Positions 23,996 to 32,804 of a stretch of DNA of 64,000 bases are shown piece by piece. The stretch lies in contig NZ_NFHL01000002.1 in assembly GCF_002161355.1 (NCBI RefSeq), forward strand, positions 248,001 through 312,000. Direction: 5' to 3'. Each line of letters starts with the position of its first letter. The stretch's first letter is position 1. The notes beneath the pieces were generated by a model, which was given only the letters and a program-made list of their open reading frames with translations, was not told where the DNA came from and ran no database searches. The stretch comes from Lachnoclostridium sp. An76. GTDB lineage: Bacteria; Bacillota; Clostridia; Lachnospirales; Lachnospiraceae. The position numbers and the translations under genes are program-made.

Positions 23996-26107
23996 CTAAA
24001 CGATCTCAAAATCCACCGTGCGCTGCACCTTATCCGCGCCAGTCACCCGGACTTTCACGCTCTGCCCGAGCTTATATGTCCTTCCGGTGTGCACTCCGGC
24101 CAGCTCATAATCCTGCTCTATGAACTCATAGTGGTCGTCCCGCATATCCGCCACATGGACGAGCCCTTCCACTGTATTGGGCAGCTCCACATAGATCCCC
24201 CACCGGGTCACGCCTGAGATCACGCCTTCATATTCCTCTCCGATGTGTCCTCTCATATATTCCGCTTTTTTCAGCTTCACGACCTCCCGCTCCGCTTCCT
24301 CGGCAGTCCTTTCCTTCGTGCTGCACTGGACAGCCGCCTGGGGGAGGATCTCCGCATAATGAGAGATGCGCCCTTTCCCAAGCCTGCCGCGCAGATTGTC
24401 CTTGATGATCCTGTGGATCTGGAGATCCGGGTATCTTCGGATGGGGGAAGTAAAATGGGTATAATACTTTGCCGCCAGGCCGAAATGTCCCGTATTCTCC
24501 GTGGAATACCTCGCCTGCTTCATGGAGCGCAGGGCAAGGCGGCTGATCAGCGCCTCCTCCGGAGTGCCGTCCGCTTTCCCGAGGAGCTTCTGGATCTCCT
24601 TGGGCTTCACTTCATTCCGCACATGGATGTGATAGCCGAAATTATTGATAAACGCCGAAAGCTGACGCATCTTCTCCCCGTCGGGCGTATCATGCGTCCG
24701 ATAAAGAAAGGGTACATCCCGCCAGAAGTATTCCTCGGCAACCGTCTCATTCGCCATGAGCATAAAATCCTCTATGATCTTAGTGGCTGCATTTCTCTCG
24801 TAGGGCCTGATCTCCAGCGGCTTCCCGTCCTCGTCTAAAACAATCTTCGTCTCCGGGAAATCAAAATCAATAGATCCTCTGCGCCCTCTTCGCTCTCTTA
24901 AGATATCTGAGAGTTCTTTCATCTGCCGGATCATGAGGACGACCTCTCCGTTTTCACGCAGAGCCTCTTCCTCTCCCTCCAGGATCTTCGCGACACCGTT
25001 GTAGCTCATCCTTTTATCCACACAGATCACCGTTTCTGCGATCTCATGGTCCAACAGTTCCCCCGAGGGGCTGATCGTCATAATGCACGAGAGCGCCAGC
25101 CTGTCCTCCCCGGCATTCAGGGAACAGATCCCGTTCGACAATACATGAGGCAGCATGGGGATCACACGGTCCGCCAGGTACACGCTCGTCCCCCTCTCGA
25201 ACGCCTCCCTGTCCAGAGCGCTCCTCTCCTGCACATAGTTCGCCACATCCGCGATATGCACGCCCAGCCGGTAATTTTCCCCTTCTTTCACAAGAGATAC
25301 CGCATCATCCAGGTCCTTCGCGTCTTCTCCGTCGATCGTCACCATCTGCCAGGCCCTCAGGTCCTTTCGTCCCGCGCAGTCCGCCTCGCTGACAGGTTTG
25401 CCGACCCGCACAGCCTGCTCAAGGACTTTCTCCGGGAATTCCGTCTTTATCCCCATATCCATCACGATCGAAAGGATATCCGTACCCGGATCATTGACAT
25501 GTCCGATGATCTCCGCGACTTTCCCCTCCGGCTTCATATGCTCCCCGCCATAGGAAGTCAGCTCCACTGCCACCTTATGCCCGGTCATCGCTCCCATTTC
25601 CTTTCCGGCAGGGATATAGATGTCGTGCAGATACCTCTGGTTATCCGGGCGGACAAAACCATAATTCCCGCAGCTCTCATACAGTCCCACTACGCGCGTG
25701 ACACTGTGCGAGATGACGCGCACGACCTTACCTTCCCTGCGCCTGCCGTGCGGCGCCGCAGTGATGACAAACTCCACCTCATCCCCCTGGAAAGCCCCGC
25801 TTAAGTTTTCTTCCGCGATAAATACGTCTCCGCCGCCGTCTTCCGGCGTCACAAAGCCGAACCCTCTCATGTTAGCCTGGAACACCCCTCTCAGGCGTTC
25901 CGCATGCCCTTTACTGTACTTCCCGCGTTTCGAGAGCGTGATCTTACCTTCTTCCACCAGGGCGTCCAGCACTTCCTTAAGTTCGCCCCTCTGTTCCCCC
26001 GGGATCTGGAGCACAGCGGCGATCTCCTTTATCTTCATCGGCACATAGAGATCATCACAGATAAAATCAAATATCACCTTTTTACGTTTTTCAAATGTCT
26101 GGTCCAT
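23996..26107 (-). CDS. rnr: Ribonuclease R
   Basis: This is a 703-residue 3'-to-5' exoribonuclease of the RNase II superfamily that degrades structured RNA. In order it has a winged-helix N-domain (about 1-65), two cold-shock domains (RGVFQANMRGFGFVTPED, about 72; RVVGLYESCGNYGFVRPD, about 140), the RNB catalytic domain with the Asp cluster in TIDGEDAKDLDDAVSLV (about 255), HYTHFTSPIRRYPDLQIHR near 550, and a C-terminal S1 domain (GEYEGVISGVTRWGIYVEL). It is slightly short of the E. coli enzyme but complete for Firmicutes. It is clustered with secG and smpB as in many Gram-positives. Confidence 0.97.
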   Translation of the reverse strand: MDQTFEKRKKVIFDFICDDLYVPMKIKEIAAVLQIPGEQRGELKEVLDALVEEGKITLSKRGKYSKGHAERLRGVFQANMRGFGFVTPEDGGGDVFIAEENLSGAFQGDEVEFVITAAPHGRRREGKVVRVISHSVTRVVGLYESCGNYGFVRPDNQRYLHDIYIPAGKEMGAMTGHKVAVELTSYGGEHMKPEGKVAEIIGHVNDPGTDILSIVMDMGIKTEFPEKVLEQAVRVGKPVSEADCAGRKDLRAWQMVTIDGEDAKDLDDAVSLVKEGENYRLGVHIADVANYVQERSALDREAFERGTSVYLADRVIPMLPHVLSNGICSLNAGEDRLALSCIMTISPSGELLDHEIAETVICVDKRMSYNGVAKILEGEEEALRENGEVVLMIRQMKELSDILRERRGRRGSIDFDFPETKIVLDEDGKPLEIRPYERNAATKIIEDFMLMANETVAEEYFWRDVPFLYRTHDTPDGEKMRQLSAFINNFGYHIHVRNEVKPKEIQKLLGKADGTPEEALISRLALRSMKQARYSTENTGHFGLAAKYYTHFTSPIRRYPDLQIHRIIKDNLRGRLGKGRISHYAEILPQAAVQCSTKERTAEEAEREVVKLKKAEYMRGHIGEEYEGVISGVTRWGIYVELPNTVEGLVHVADMRDDHYEFIEQDYELAGVHTGRTYKLGQSVKVRVTGADKVQRTVDFEIV

Positions 26108-26163
26108 GTTCCACTCCTCGCTGCACGTACCTGGTGCTCCTGAAATTGCCTCTAAAATAATTT

Positions 26164-26191
26164 AAGCACCCTATACCATTATAGAGTGCTT
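26164..26191 (-). terminator. Weak terminator or processing hairpin between secG and rnr
   Basis: On the minus strand AAGCACTCTATA pairs with TATAGGGTGCTT, followed by AAATTATTTT. The U-tract is poor, so partial readthrough from secG into rnr is likely. Confidence 0.45.
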
Positions 26192-26228
26192 ACGTTGATC
26201 ATTATCTTCTGATATAGTACTTTTCATA

Positions 26229-26471
26229 CTAATTAAAGATTCCCAGATTGAGTACGACTGCCAGAATGATAAACAGGGCTGCCACTATCCTGGTAACTTT
26301 TACGAGTGTTCCTTCCATGGAACGTCCTTTATTATGCCCCCAATACGTATCTGCCGCACCGCTGATCGTACCAAGGCCTGCCGATTTTCCCTCCTGAAGC
26401 AGAATGATCGCAGCTAACGCAATACAGTCTATAACAAAAATGATCGTTAAAACAATCTTCAATACATCCAT
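26229..26471 (-). CDS. secG: Preprotein translocase subunit SecG
   Basis: This 80-residue inner-membrane protein of the SecYEG channel assists protein export. It has two membrane helices (about 4-24 and 57-77) around a loop with the conserved LLQEGKSAGLGTISGAADTYWG, typical of Firmicute SecG. It is first in the secG-rnr-smpB-nudC cluster, with its own promoter at 26502-26530 and AGGAGG before the start. Confidence 0.95.
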   Translation of the reverse strand: MDVLKIVLTIIFVIDCIALAAIILLQEGKSAGLGTISGAADTYWGHNKGRSMEGTLVKVTRIVAALFIILAVVLNLGIFN

Positions 26472-26501
26472 TTTTACACCTCCTGCGGATAAACCACGAT
26501 T

Positions 26502-26530
26502 ATTCTATCACAGTCATCGCTGCTTTGCAA
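26502..26530 (-). promoter_or_regulatory. Promoter of secG
   Basis: On the minus strand TTGCAA (26525-26530), 17 bases, then TAGAAT (26502-26507), about 30 bases before the secG start. Confidence 0.6.
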
Positions 26531-26552
26531 GTCCCAAAAGCGCTAAAAATCC

Positions 26553-26996
26553 CTAAAATATCCCAAATATCTTTTCCCGGAACGCTCCGTAAAGGGTATC
26601 ATAATCCGTATACTGGATCTTGCTGTCCTTAAACCGGCCGCCCCACTCATCCCTGAGATGGTCCGCGATCAGCACAGCGTCCCCGTGGCCTGTCATCAGG
26701 ATTGCCGGGAAGACGTAATAGATCATAAAGAAATTCAAATCCATCTGGAGGGCTCCGCCTATCCTTCCGTTCCGGGGAGACGCAAATTTTTTCTCTACGC
26801 TCTCCGCGAAAACCCTGGCGATCTCTGCCGCAGCTTCCGGCTTATCCTCCGCGCTTTCCGTTATCTGTGTCATCTCCCGGAAATAATGCCCGTGTTCTCT
26901 CACAAACATTTCCATATTTTCTTTATAAGAAGCTTTCTTAAGCTTCTTCATCATCGGTTTCATATTTTCAAAAATACGCTCCACGTGATCCAGCAT
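26553..26996 (-). CDS. Uncharacterised protein of the fucose cluster
   Basis: I do not recognise this family. It is 147 residues long and mostly helical. The first half is charged (MKPMMKKLKKASYKENMEMF), the middle has a hydrophobic, possibly buried stretch (NFFMIYYVFPAILMTGH) and the end is DTLYGAFREKIFGIF. The start is ATG 26996, with GGAGG seven bases upstream; the in-frame ATG at 27017 has no suitable site. It follows fucU by 25 bases and is probably co-transcribed, so it may relate to sugar metabolism, but it could equally be a passenger. Cytoplasmic location is likely because no signal peptide is present. Confidence 0.75.
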   Translation of the reverse strand: MLDHVERIFENMKPMMKKLKKASYKENMEMFVREHGHYFREMTQITESAEDKPEAAAEIARVFAESVEKKFASPRNGRIGGALQMDLNFFMIYYVFPAILMTGHGDAVLIADHLRDEWGGRFKDSKIQYTDYDTLYGAFREKIFGIF

Positions 26997-27021
26997 GCCG
27001 CAACCTCCATCTGTCATCTTC

Positions 27022-27462
27022 TCAATCTGTAACTACGCCCTTCTGAAGCATGATATTGGCATAGAGCGCCGACTCTCCTGTCGCAATGATCGCATATACT
27101 TTTTTTGCCTCTTCATAGAAGGCAAAGCGCTCGATATGTCCTACCGCGGCGTCTCCTCTGTCATCATACTTGCGGATGATCTCTTTATAAGTATCCCAGA
27201 TCGGCGTTTCCACGTCATCACCAGGCATCACTTCCATCAGGTTCACCGGATGCTCCACATAGGTATCCAGAGGGAACACCTGAAGGATCGCGTCAAGGAG
27301 CTCCGGTACGCCGTGCCCGTCGCAGCGGATCACGATCGCGTCTTTTCCCATGGACTCAGCCGGGAAATTCCCGTCGGAGATAACCAGCCTGTCGCTGTGT
27401 CCCATTTCTGAAAGCACCATCAGAAGCTCAGGTGAAAGTATTTTCGGAATCCCTTTTAACAT
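27022..27462 (-). CDS. fucU: L-fucose mutarotase (FucU/RbsD family)
   Basis: This 146-residue cytoplasmic enzyme interconverts alpha and beta anomers of L-fucose, feeding the isomerase. The family pattern is KILSPELLMVLSEMGHSDRLVISDGNFP (His22 and Asp24 in the sugar site) with the C-terminal VIATGESALYANIMLQKGV. The length suits the FucU branch (about 140 residues). It lies 130 bases after the binding-protein gene, beyond a terminator, so its expression probably depends on readthrough. The genomic neighbours (fucI and kinase) support fucose rather than ribose. Confidence 0.92.
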   Translation of the reverse strand: MLKGIPKILSPELLMVLSEMGHSDRLVISDGNFPAESMGKDAIVIRCDGHGVPELLDAILQVFPLDTYVEHPVNLMEVMPGDDVETPIWDTYKEIIRKYDDRGDAAVGHIERFAFYEEAKKVYAIIATGESALYANIMLQKGVVTD

Positions 27463-27501
27463 ATCCCAAATCCTCCTCGATCATAAGATTTCTTCTTTTA
27501 A

Positions 27502-27530
27502 AAAGGAACCGGGAATTTCCCGATTCCTTT
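27502..27530 (-). terminator. Intrinsic terminator after the binding-protein gene
   Basis: On the minus strand AAAGGAATCGGGA pairs with TCCCGGTTCCTTT, followed by TTAAAAG. It separates the highly expressed transport genes from fucU. Confidence 0.7.
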
Positions 27531-27594
27531 CTGTTTTCAGTTCCGTCTGTATCAGACTTCACTTATCTGCACGTTTTGTTCTGATAACTGCTGA

Positions 27595-28704
27595 TTAGTC
27601 GTACAGGTTCGGAGCGATGTCGTCCTCTTCCATATTCTCAGCGTCATACCAGTAGCTGTCTGTTGCGATATCTTTTACTTCATTTCCTTCGCAGTAGTCA
27701 TACAGAGCCTGGATTGCAAGGCTTCCCTGGTCAACCGGAGCCTGTGTAACAGCGCCGATGAGTGTGCCGTCAGCAACAGCTGCCTTCAGTGTAGCGCCAG
27801 CGTCAAATCCGACACCAACAACACCTTCTTCCGGTGTAGCTGCGAGTACGCTTAAGTTCTGGTTTGCTGTGAGGACACCCTCAGCTGTAACCTGGTTAGA
27901 ACCGAAGATCGCGATCGTATCTTTTTTTGTCATGATGTTGGAAGCCTCTGTGGAGGACAGCTCAACTGTTGTCTGAGCCGGTACGGCAACCTCGATGATA
28001 ACGTCAGCGGATGCCTCATCGCCGTTGTTCTCTACCTGGTCAACATAGTACTGGTTTCCTACAACTGCAACTGTCTTTCCGTCAGCCTCGATGAGCTCTT
28101 TCATCTTGTTGATGAATCCCATTCCACGTCCGGAGATGTTAGCGGATGTAGCGTCCTGGTTAACCTCACCGATCCTTACCTGCTCTGTCGCGTTTGCGAT
28201 CGTATCTTTGATCACTTCATACATATTCTCAGCCGCAACTGCTCCGGCAGCCTCATTGTCTGTAGCGATCGTAGCGATGACAGATCCTTCCGGAGCATCC
28301 GGCACGCCTGTATCGAAGCATACAACCGGGATCTCTTTGTCAAGCGCTGTCTGGAGAGCCTCAAGAACTGCGTCCTGGCTGTTCGCTGCGAGAGCGATAC
28401 CGTCCGGATTCTGGTTGATCGCGTTGTTCAGCATCTGAACCTGGTCAGCGATATCAGACTCAGCGTTCGGGCCTGTCTTATTTACTGTAACGCCAAGTTC
28501 CTCAGCTTTTTCATCAACGCCTGTGATAGCTGCCTGCCAGTATGTGGACTGGAAGCTCTTAACTACGACTTCAAAATGATATCCGCCGCCTTCGCCGCTG
28601 TCGCCGCCGTCAGTTGCTTTTCCGTCATCCTTGCTGCCGCATCCTGCTACTAATCCAGCTACCATACATCCGCCAAGTAACACTGCTAAAACTTTCTTTT
28701 TCAT
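27595..28704 (-). CDS. Lipoprotein sugar-binding protein of ABC importer
   Basis: This is a 369-residue extracellular lipoprotein of the periplasmic-binding-protein-like I (RbsB) family. The signal peptide has a lipobox LVAGC with Cys22, followed by a Gly/Ser/Asp linker. The domain begins YHFEVVVKSFQSTYWQAAITGV and shows the usual DGIALAANSQDAV, PVVCFDTGVPD and VVGVGFDAG segments. It is the ligand-capturing subunit for the two permeases and ATPase encoded upstream. L-fucose or a fucosyl oligosaccharide is the likely ligand from context only; the family also binds ribose, xylose and autoinducers. A 240-base spacer with an AACAGCCGG/CCGGCTGTT hairpin precedes it, perhaps stabilising its message. 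Confidence 0.92.
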   Translation of the reverse strand: MKKKVLAVLLGGCMVAGLVAGCGSKDDGKATDGGDSGEGGGYHFEVVVKSFQSTYWQAAITGVDEKAEELGVTVNKTGPNAESDIADQVQMLNNAINQNPDGIALAANSQDAVLEALQTALDKEIPVVCFDTGVPDAPEGSVIATIATDNEAAGAVAAENMYEVIKDTIANATEQVRIGEVNQDATSANISGRGMGFINKMKELIEADGKTVAVVGNQYYVDQVENNGDEASADVIIEVAVPAQTTVELSSTEASNIMTKKDTIAIFGSNQVTAEGVLTANQNLSVLAATPEEGVVGVGFDAGATLKAAVADGTLIGAVTQAPVDQGSLAIQALYDYCEGNEVKDIATDSYWYDAENMEEDDIAPNLYD

Positions 28705-28944
28705 ATTTCATATCCTCCTGAAATAATTTTTTCCGCCATGTTCGAAGTTCTGCGCTTCTGCAGCCAGACAGGCTTTTCCCGGATACCGTGCACATATCCG
28801 CCTTTTTCTGTCTCTGCCTGCGATCCGCCCCTTCAAGGCATGGCCCTCCTTTGTTTATATAGTAACAGCCGGCAGTTCGTCCTTTTTCATCCGAGATCCT
28901 CTCCCGGCTGTTATCTATCACATTGACCTGTTATTCAGTTTTTA

Positions 28945-29952
28945 CTATTTTGCCTCTTTCTCTCTCTTCAGGATATCGATCAATACGGAGATGATCAGCA
29001 CGATACCAGTAATGATCTGCTGCCAGTTCGCCGTCAGTCCGATAAACGGAAGACCTGTCTTCAGCAGACAGATGACGAATACTCCTGCCAGCGTACCTGT
29101 GATGCTTCCTACGCCGCCGGTCATGGACACGCCGCCGATGATCGCTCCGCCGATCGCGTCGAGCTCGAAGCCCGCGCCGCTTCCCGGCTGAACCGTAGCG
29201 AAGATCGCGGAGTATGCGATCGCTGCAAGTCCTGTAAAGAAACCGCAGATCACGTACGCCATGATGTGGTAGAATTTCACATTGACTCCGGAGAGCCTTG
29301 TCGCTTCTTTATTGCTTCCGATCGCCAGCGTGTAGCGTCCCATCTTCGTGTGGTTCAGGACAAATGTCATGATAATGACAAGAATGATGATCCACAGGAA
29401 GCCGATGGGGATATTCTGACCGCCCATCTTGATCTTAAAGATACTTCTGAACCAGCCGCCCGGAGCTGCCGCTGTCGGCCACGGGATACCGAACCCGCCT
29501 ACGATCAGCGACCCGAATCCGCGGGTGATCATACATGTACACAGCGTCGCCAGGAACGGCGGCAGATCCATCAATGCTACCAGGCATCCGTTGATCACGC
29601 CGAAGGCAACGCCCAGCAGGATGCTTACCACCATACCTGCCCCGGTCGGCCAACCCTGATGTACGACGAGATATCCGCCGATCAGAGAATAGCAGATCAG
29701 GCCTGTACCGATGGAGAGGTCAACGCCTCCCGTCATCAGCGGGAACGCAACACCGATCGCCATCAGGGCAATGTAGTAGGAATAATCCAGGATACTTACA
29801 ACCGTTGTATATTTTCTAAACTGAGGGCTCATTGCACAGAAGAAGATAAACATTGCGATCACGATGAGCAGGACGATGAATTTCTGTCCGCCCATGCGGT
29901 CAATGAATGACTTGTTCGTGCCGGCCGTTTTTGTTACTGATTTATTTGCCAT
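28945..29952 (-). CDS. ABC sugar importer permease (RbsC family), second copy
   Basis: This is a 335-residue membrane subunit of the RbsC/XylH/AraH family with about ten hydrophobic helices. Family signatures are GVAFPLMTGGVDLSIGTG near residue 70, the ATPase-contact loop region HTKMGRYTLAIGSNKEATRLSGV near 205-227, and GGVSMTGGVGSITGT near 275. ATG 29952 follows GGAGG by eight bases; the preceding GTG at 29955 is less likely. It lies 13 bases after the ATPase gene. With the first permease (31516-32490) it probably forms a heterodimer, since the same operon encodes only one ATPase and one binding protein. Confidence 0.92.
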   Translation of the reverse strand: MANKSVTKTAGTNKSFIDRMGGQKFIVLLIVIAMFIFFCAMSPQFRKYTTVVSILDYSYYIALMAIGVAFPLMTGGVDLSIGTGLICYSLIGGYLVVHQGWPTGAGMVVSILLGVAFGVINGCLVALMDLPPFLATLCTCMITRGFGSLIVGGFGIPWPTAAAPGGWFRSIFKIKMGGQNIPIGFLWIIILVIIMTFVLNHTKMGRYTLAIGSNKEATRLSGVNVKFYHIMAYVICGFFTGLAAIAYSAIFATVQPGSGAGFELDAIGGAIIGGVSMTGGVGSITGTLAGVFVICLLKTGLPFIGLTANWQQIITGIVLIISVLIDILKREKEAK

Positions 29953-29965
29953 CACGTTTTCCTCC

Positions 29966-31462
29966 CTAATTTATCTCTCTCGTAGCCATGTTCATGATAT
30001 TTTCCTGGGTAGCTTCGGAAATATCCAGCTCGCCGGTCTTCTTACCTTCGCACATAACGACAATTCTGTCGCTCATACGCAGGATCTCGGTCATTTCAGA
30101 GGAAATCATGATAATCGCCTTGCCTTCAGACGCCAGCTGGTTCATCAGCTTATAGATCTCGTTCTTCGCGCCTACGTCGATACCTCTTGTCGGCTCATCG
30201 AAAATGAGGATATCGCAGTTCCTTGTCAGCCACTTGGCGATAACGACTTTCTGCTGGTTACCTCCTGACAGGTTCACAACAAGCTGGTCAACGCTCGGCG
30301 TCTTGGTCGCGAGTGACTCTACATATTTCTGCGCGATCTCTTTCTCTTTCTTCTTGTCAATGAACGGTCCGTTTGAGAACTCGTCCAGGTCAGCCATTGT
30401 CGTATTCTCAGCGACCGACTTCTGTACAACGATACCATACCTCTTTCTGTCCTCAGACAGATAGCCGATCCCGCACTTAACCGCATCCTGCGGATTTCTG
30501 ATCGTAACCTTCTGACCGTTGACATAGATATCACCGCTGTCGACCGGATCCGCGCCGAAGAGCGCTCTCGCCGTCTCAGTACGCCCTGCGCCCATCAGCC
30601 CTGAGAAGCCGAGGATCTCGCCCTTGTGCAGTTCAAAGCTTACATCCTGCACCATCTTGCCCGCGTTAAGGTGTTCCACCTTGAGCACGACCGGGGCTCC
30701 CGGAGGCGTCATGTTCTTGGTCTTCGGATCTTCGTAGATCACACGTCCGACCATCATGTTGATGATATCATCCTTTGTGGAATCCTTGGTGATCAGAGTC
30801 CCTACATATGTACCGTCACGCATGACTGTCACGCGGTCCGTGATAACCTTGATCTCATCCATACGGTGGGAGATATAAACGATCCCAAGTCCCTGCGCCC
30901 TCAGGTCGCGGATGATCTTGAACAGCTCCTCGATCTCCGCCTCTGTCAGCGCTGCTGACGGCTCATCGAAGATAATGACTTTCGCCTCATGGGAGATTGC
31001 CTTCGCGATCTCGCACATCTGCTGCTTACCTACCGTCAGGCGGCTCATCGTCTCTGTCGGGTCGATATCGATATGCATCCTCTCAAAGAGCTTTTTCGCC
31101 TCTTCGTTCATTTTCTTATCATCAATACGGATGCCTTTTTTAAATTCTCTTCCGATGAAGATATTCTGGGCAACTGTCAGATGCCCCAGCATGTTCAGCT
31201 CCTGGTGCACAATAACGACGCCCGCATCCTGAGCCTCACGTGTATTGTGGAATTCCACTTCTTTTCCTTCATATGTAATGGTTCCGGAATCCTTTTTATA
31301 GATACCTGTCAGCACCTTCATCAGCGTTGACTTGCCGGCTCCGTTCTCTCCCATCAGCGCGTGTACTTCGCCTTTCCTGACTTCCAGATCTACATGGTCC
31401 AGCGCATGAACACCCGGGAAAGATTTGTCGATCCCTTTCATTGTTAATATAACTTCGCCCAT
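29966..31462 (-). CDS. ABC sugar importer ATPase (RbsA/MglA type)
   Basis: This is a 498-residue double ATP-binding cassette. The first half has Walker A GENGAGKST (about 38-46), a signature around LTVGKQQMCEIAKA and Walker B VIIFDEPSAAL. The second half has a degenerate Walker A region GLMGAGRTETARALFG, signature LSGGNQQKVVIAKWL, and Walker B ILIFDEPTRGIDVGAK, exactly as in carbohydrate-uptake family 2 ATPases. It powers import by the two permeases. It is the second gene of the importer operon, 53 bases after the first permease. Confidence 0.95.
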   Translation of the reverse strand: MGEVILTMKGIDKSFPGVHALDHVDLEVRKGEVHALMGENGAGKSTLMKVLTGIYKKDSGTITYEGKEVEFHNTREAQDAGVVIVHQELNMLGHLTVAQNIFIGREFKKGIRIDDKKMNEEAKKLFERMHIDIDPTETMSRLTVGKQQMCEIAKAISHEAKVIIFDEPSAALTEAEIEELFKIIRDLRAQGLGIVYISHRMDEIKVITDRVTVMRDGTYVGTLITKDSTKDDIINMMVGRVIYEDPKTKNMTPPGAPVVLKVEHLNAGKMVQDVSFELHKGEILGFSGLMGAGRTETARALFGADPVDSGDIYVNGQKVTIRNPQDAVKCGIGYLSEDRKRYGIVVQKSVAENTTMADLDEFSNGPFIDKKKEKEIAQKYVESLATKTPSVDQLVVNLSGGNQQKVVIAKWLTRNCDILIFDEPTRGIDVGAKNEIYKLMNQLASEGKAIIMISSEMTEILRMSDRIVVMCEGKKTGELDISEATQENIMNMATREIN

Positions 31463-31515
31463 ATTCTTTACCCTTGCCTTTCTTAATCACACTCTCTGAT
31501 TGCCATGTACCGTCA

Positions 31516-32490
31516 TTAATTCTTCCTGCGTCTTGAAACAACGTCAGCGAATACTGCAACGATAACGATGATACCAGTGATGACAAGCTGAAGGTTCTTA
31601 TCCAGGCTGAGAGCTAAAATACCCTCCTGGAGAAGAGAGATGATGAGGACACCGATGATCGTACCGCTGATCGAAGCAAGTCCGCCTGCCATCGAGGTTC
31701 CGCCCATTACGCAGCCCGCGATCGCCTCATTGTTGTACTGATCGCCGTAGCCCGGCTGTACCGTTGTGTATGCAGCTACATAGAAGATCGCCGCGATACC
31801 TACGAGGAGGCCGCATACAACGTACGCTGACATCTCCCACTTCTTTACATTAACACCGGAAAGTCTCACTGCTTCTTTATTGCTTCCAAGCGAAAGGATA
31901 TAACGTCCCATCTTCGTCTTATTCAGGATGATCGCACAGACAACCGCAACTGCCAGCAGGATGATCAGGCCGACCGGGATGTCTCCCATCCTGACCATGT
32001 TCCTGTACCAGCCGCCCTCTGCGCTGGCCTGCGGCCAGTTTACGGACTGTGTCTGTGTGAACACAGATGCAAGTCCTTTGGAGATATTCATGCTCGCCAT
32101 AGAAGTGATGAATGACGGCACGTTCCAGTACGCGACCAGATATCCGTTAAATACGCCGAACGCAAGCCCTACCACAAGGCTTATGATAAGCGCCAGCGGC
32201 ATTGACACGCCATGGTTCACCAGGCTGAATCCCGCGATCAGGGCACAGCAGAACATGACCGGCCCGATCGAGAAATCGATCCCGCCTGTCGCGATGACAA
32301 ATGTAACTCCCAGTGATAAAAATCCAAGGAAGTATGCATAGTTCAGCGCGCTTAAAATACGGCTTATCCCGACAAAGCTTCCGCCTGTCAGGGCACAGAA
32401 CAGTCCGTACAGCAGGATAAGCACGATGCACAGTACGATCCTGTTAAAGCCTACCTTTTTGACTAAAGGATTTTGTTTGATACTTTCCAC
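31516..32490 (-). CDS. ABC sugar importer permease (RbsC family), first copy
   Basis: This is an integral membrane permease of about 324 residues, paralogous to the one at 28945-29952. Motifs: GVTFVIATGGIDFSIGP, NKTKMGRYILSLGSNKEAVRLSGVNVKKWEM, MGGTSMAGGLASISGTIIG and the C-terminal basic RRRKN. GTG 32490 is chosen because GGGAGG lies seven bases upstream; the in-frame ATG at 32535 has a weaker site (GAGG, four bases) and would add 15 residues. It is the first gene after the consensus promoter at 32670-32698, so it heads the importer operon. Confidence 0.88.
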   Translation of the reverse strand: MESIKQNPLVKKVGFNRIVLCIVLILLYGLFCALTGGSFVGISRILSALNYAYFLGFLSLGVTFVIATGGIDFSIGPVMFCCALIAGFSLVNHGVSMPLALIISLVVGLAFGVFNGYLVAYWNVPSFITSMASMNISKGLASVFTQTQSVNWPQASAEGGWYRNMVRMGDIPVGLIILLAVAVVCAIILNKTKMGRYILSLGSNKEAVRLSGVNVKKWEMSAYVVCGLLVGIAAIFYVAAYTTVQPGYGDQYNNEAIAGCVMGGTSMAGGLASISGTIIGVLIISLLQEGILALSLDKNLQLVITGIIVIVAVFADVVSRRRKN

Positions 32491-32573
32491 TTTTCTTCCT
32501 CCCATCTTTTGCTTCGATGCATTGTTTCGATTCATGGTGCCTCACTTATTTTGATTCCCCCATTCCTCGCTTT

Positions 32574-32595
32574 TTCGTGTAACGGTTCGCTTTTT
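32574..32595. promoter_or_regulatory. Second LacI-type operator in importer leader
   Basis: GTGTAACGGTTCGC matches the operator at 32715-32736 (GTGAACCGGTTCGC) at 12 of 14 positions and lies about 70-80 bases downstream of the predicted start of transcription. Confidence 0.6.
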
Positions 32596-32669
32596 CCCTA
32601 TCCTTATTTATTTGTTTTTTTCAGGCACATTCCACATTATTCACAAATGCAAATCAGCTTTCTTGTCAA

Positions 32670-32698
32670 ATTATACAACTCACTCCTGCCTTTGTCAA
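32670..32698 (-). promoter_or_regulatory. Perfect consensus promoter of the importer operon
   Basis: On the minus strand TTGACA (32693-32698), 17 bases, TATAAT (32670-32675): full consensus at both boxes. A LacI-type operator lies upstream and another in the leader, so strong repression is expected without inducer. Confidence 0.9.
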
Positions 32699-32714
32699 TA
32701 AACCACACTTATTT

Positions 32715-32736
32715 GAAAGTGAACCGGTTCGCTTTC
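32715..32736. promoter_or_regulatory. LacI-type palindromic operator
   Basis: AAAGTGAACCGGTTCGCTTT is a palindrome with a central CCGG, the arrangement bound by LacI-family dimers, about 17 bases upstream of the -35 box. The gene for a LacI-family protein ends less than 70 bases away. Confidence 0.75.
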
Positions 32737-32804
32737 GTTAATCTGCCATATCATTTCACTTTTCCACTCAGTTTCAGCAGAATTATTTGTGCAATCTGCC
32801 GGAT

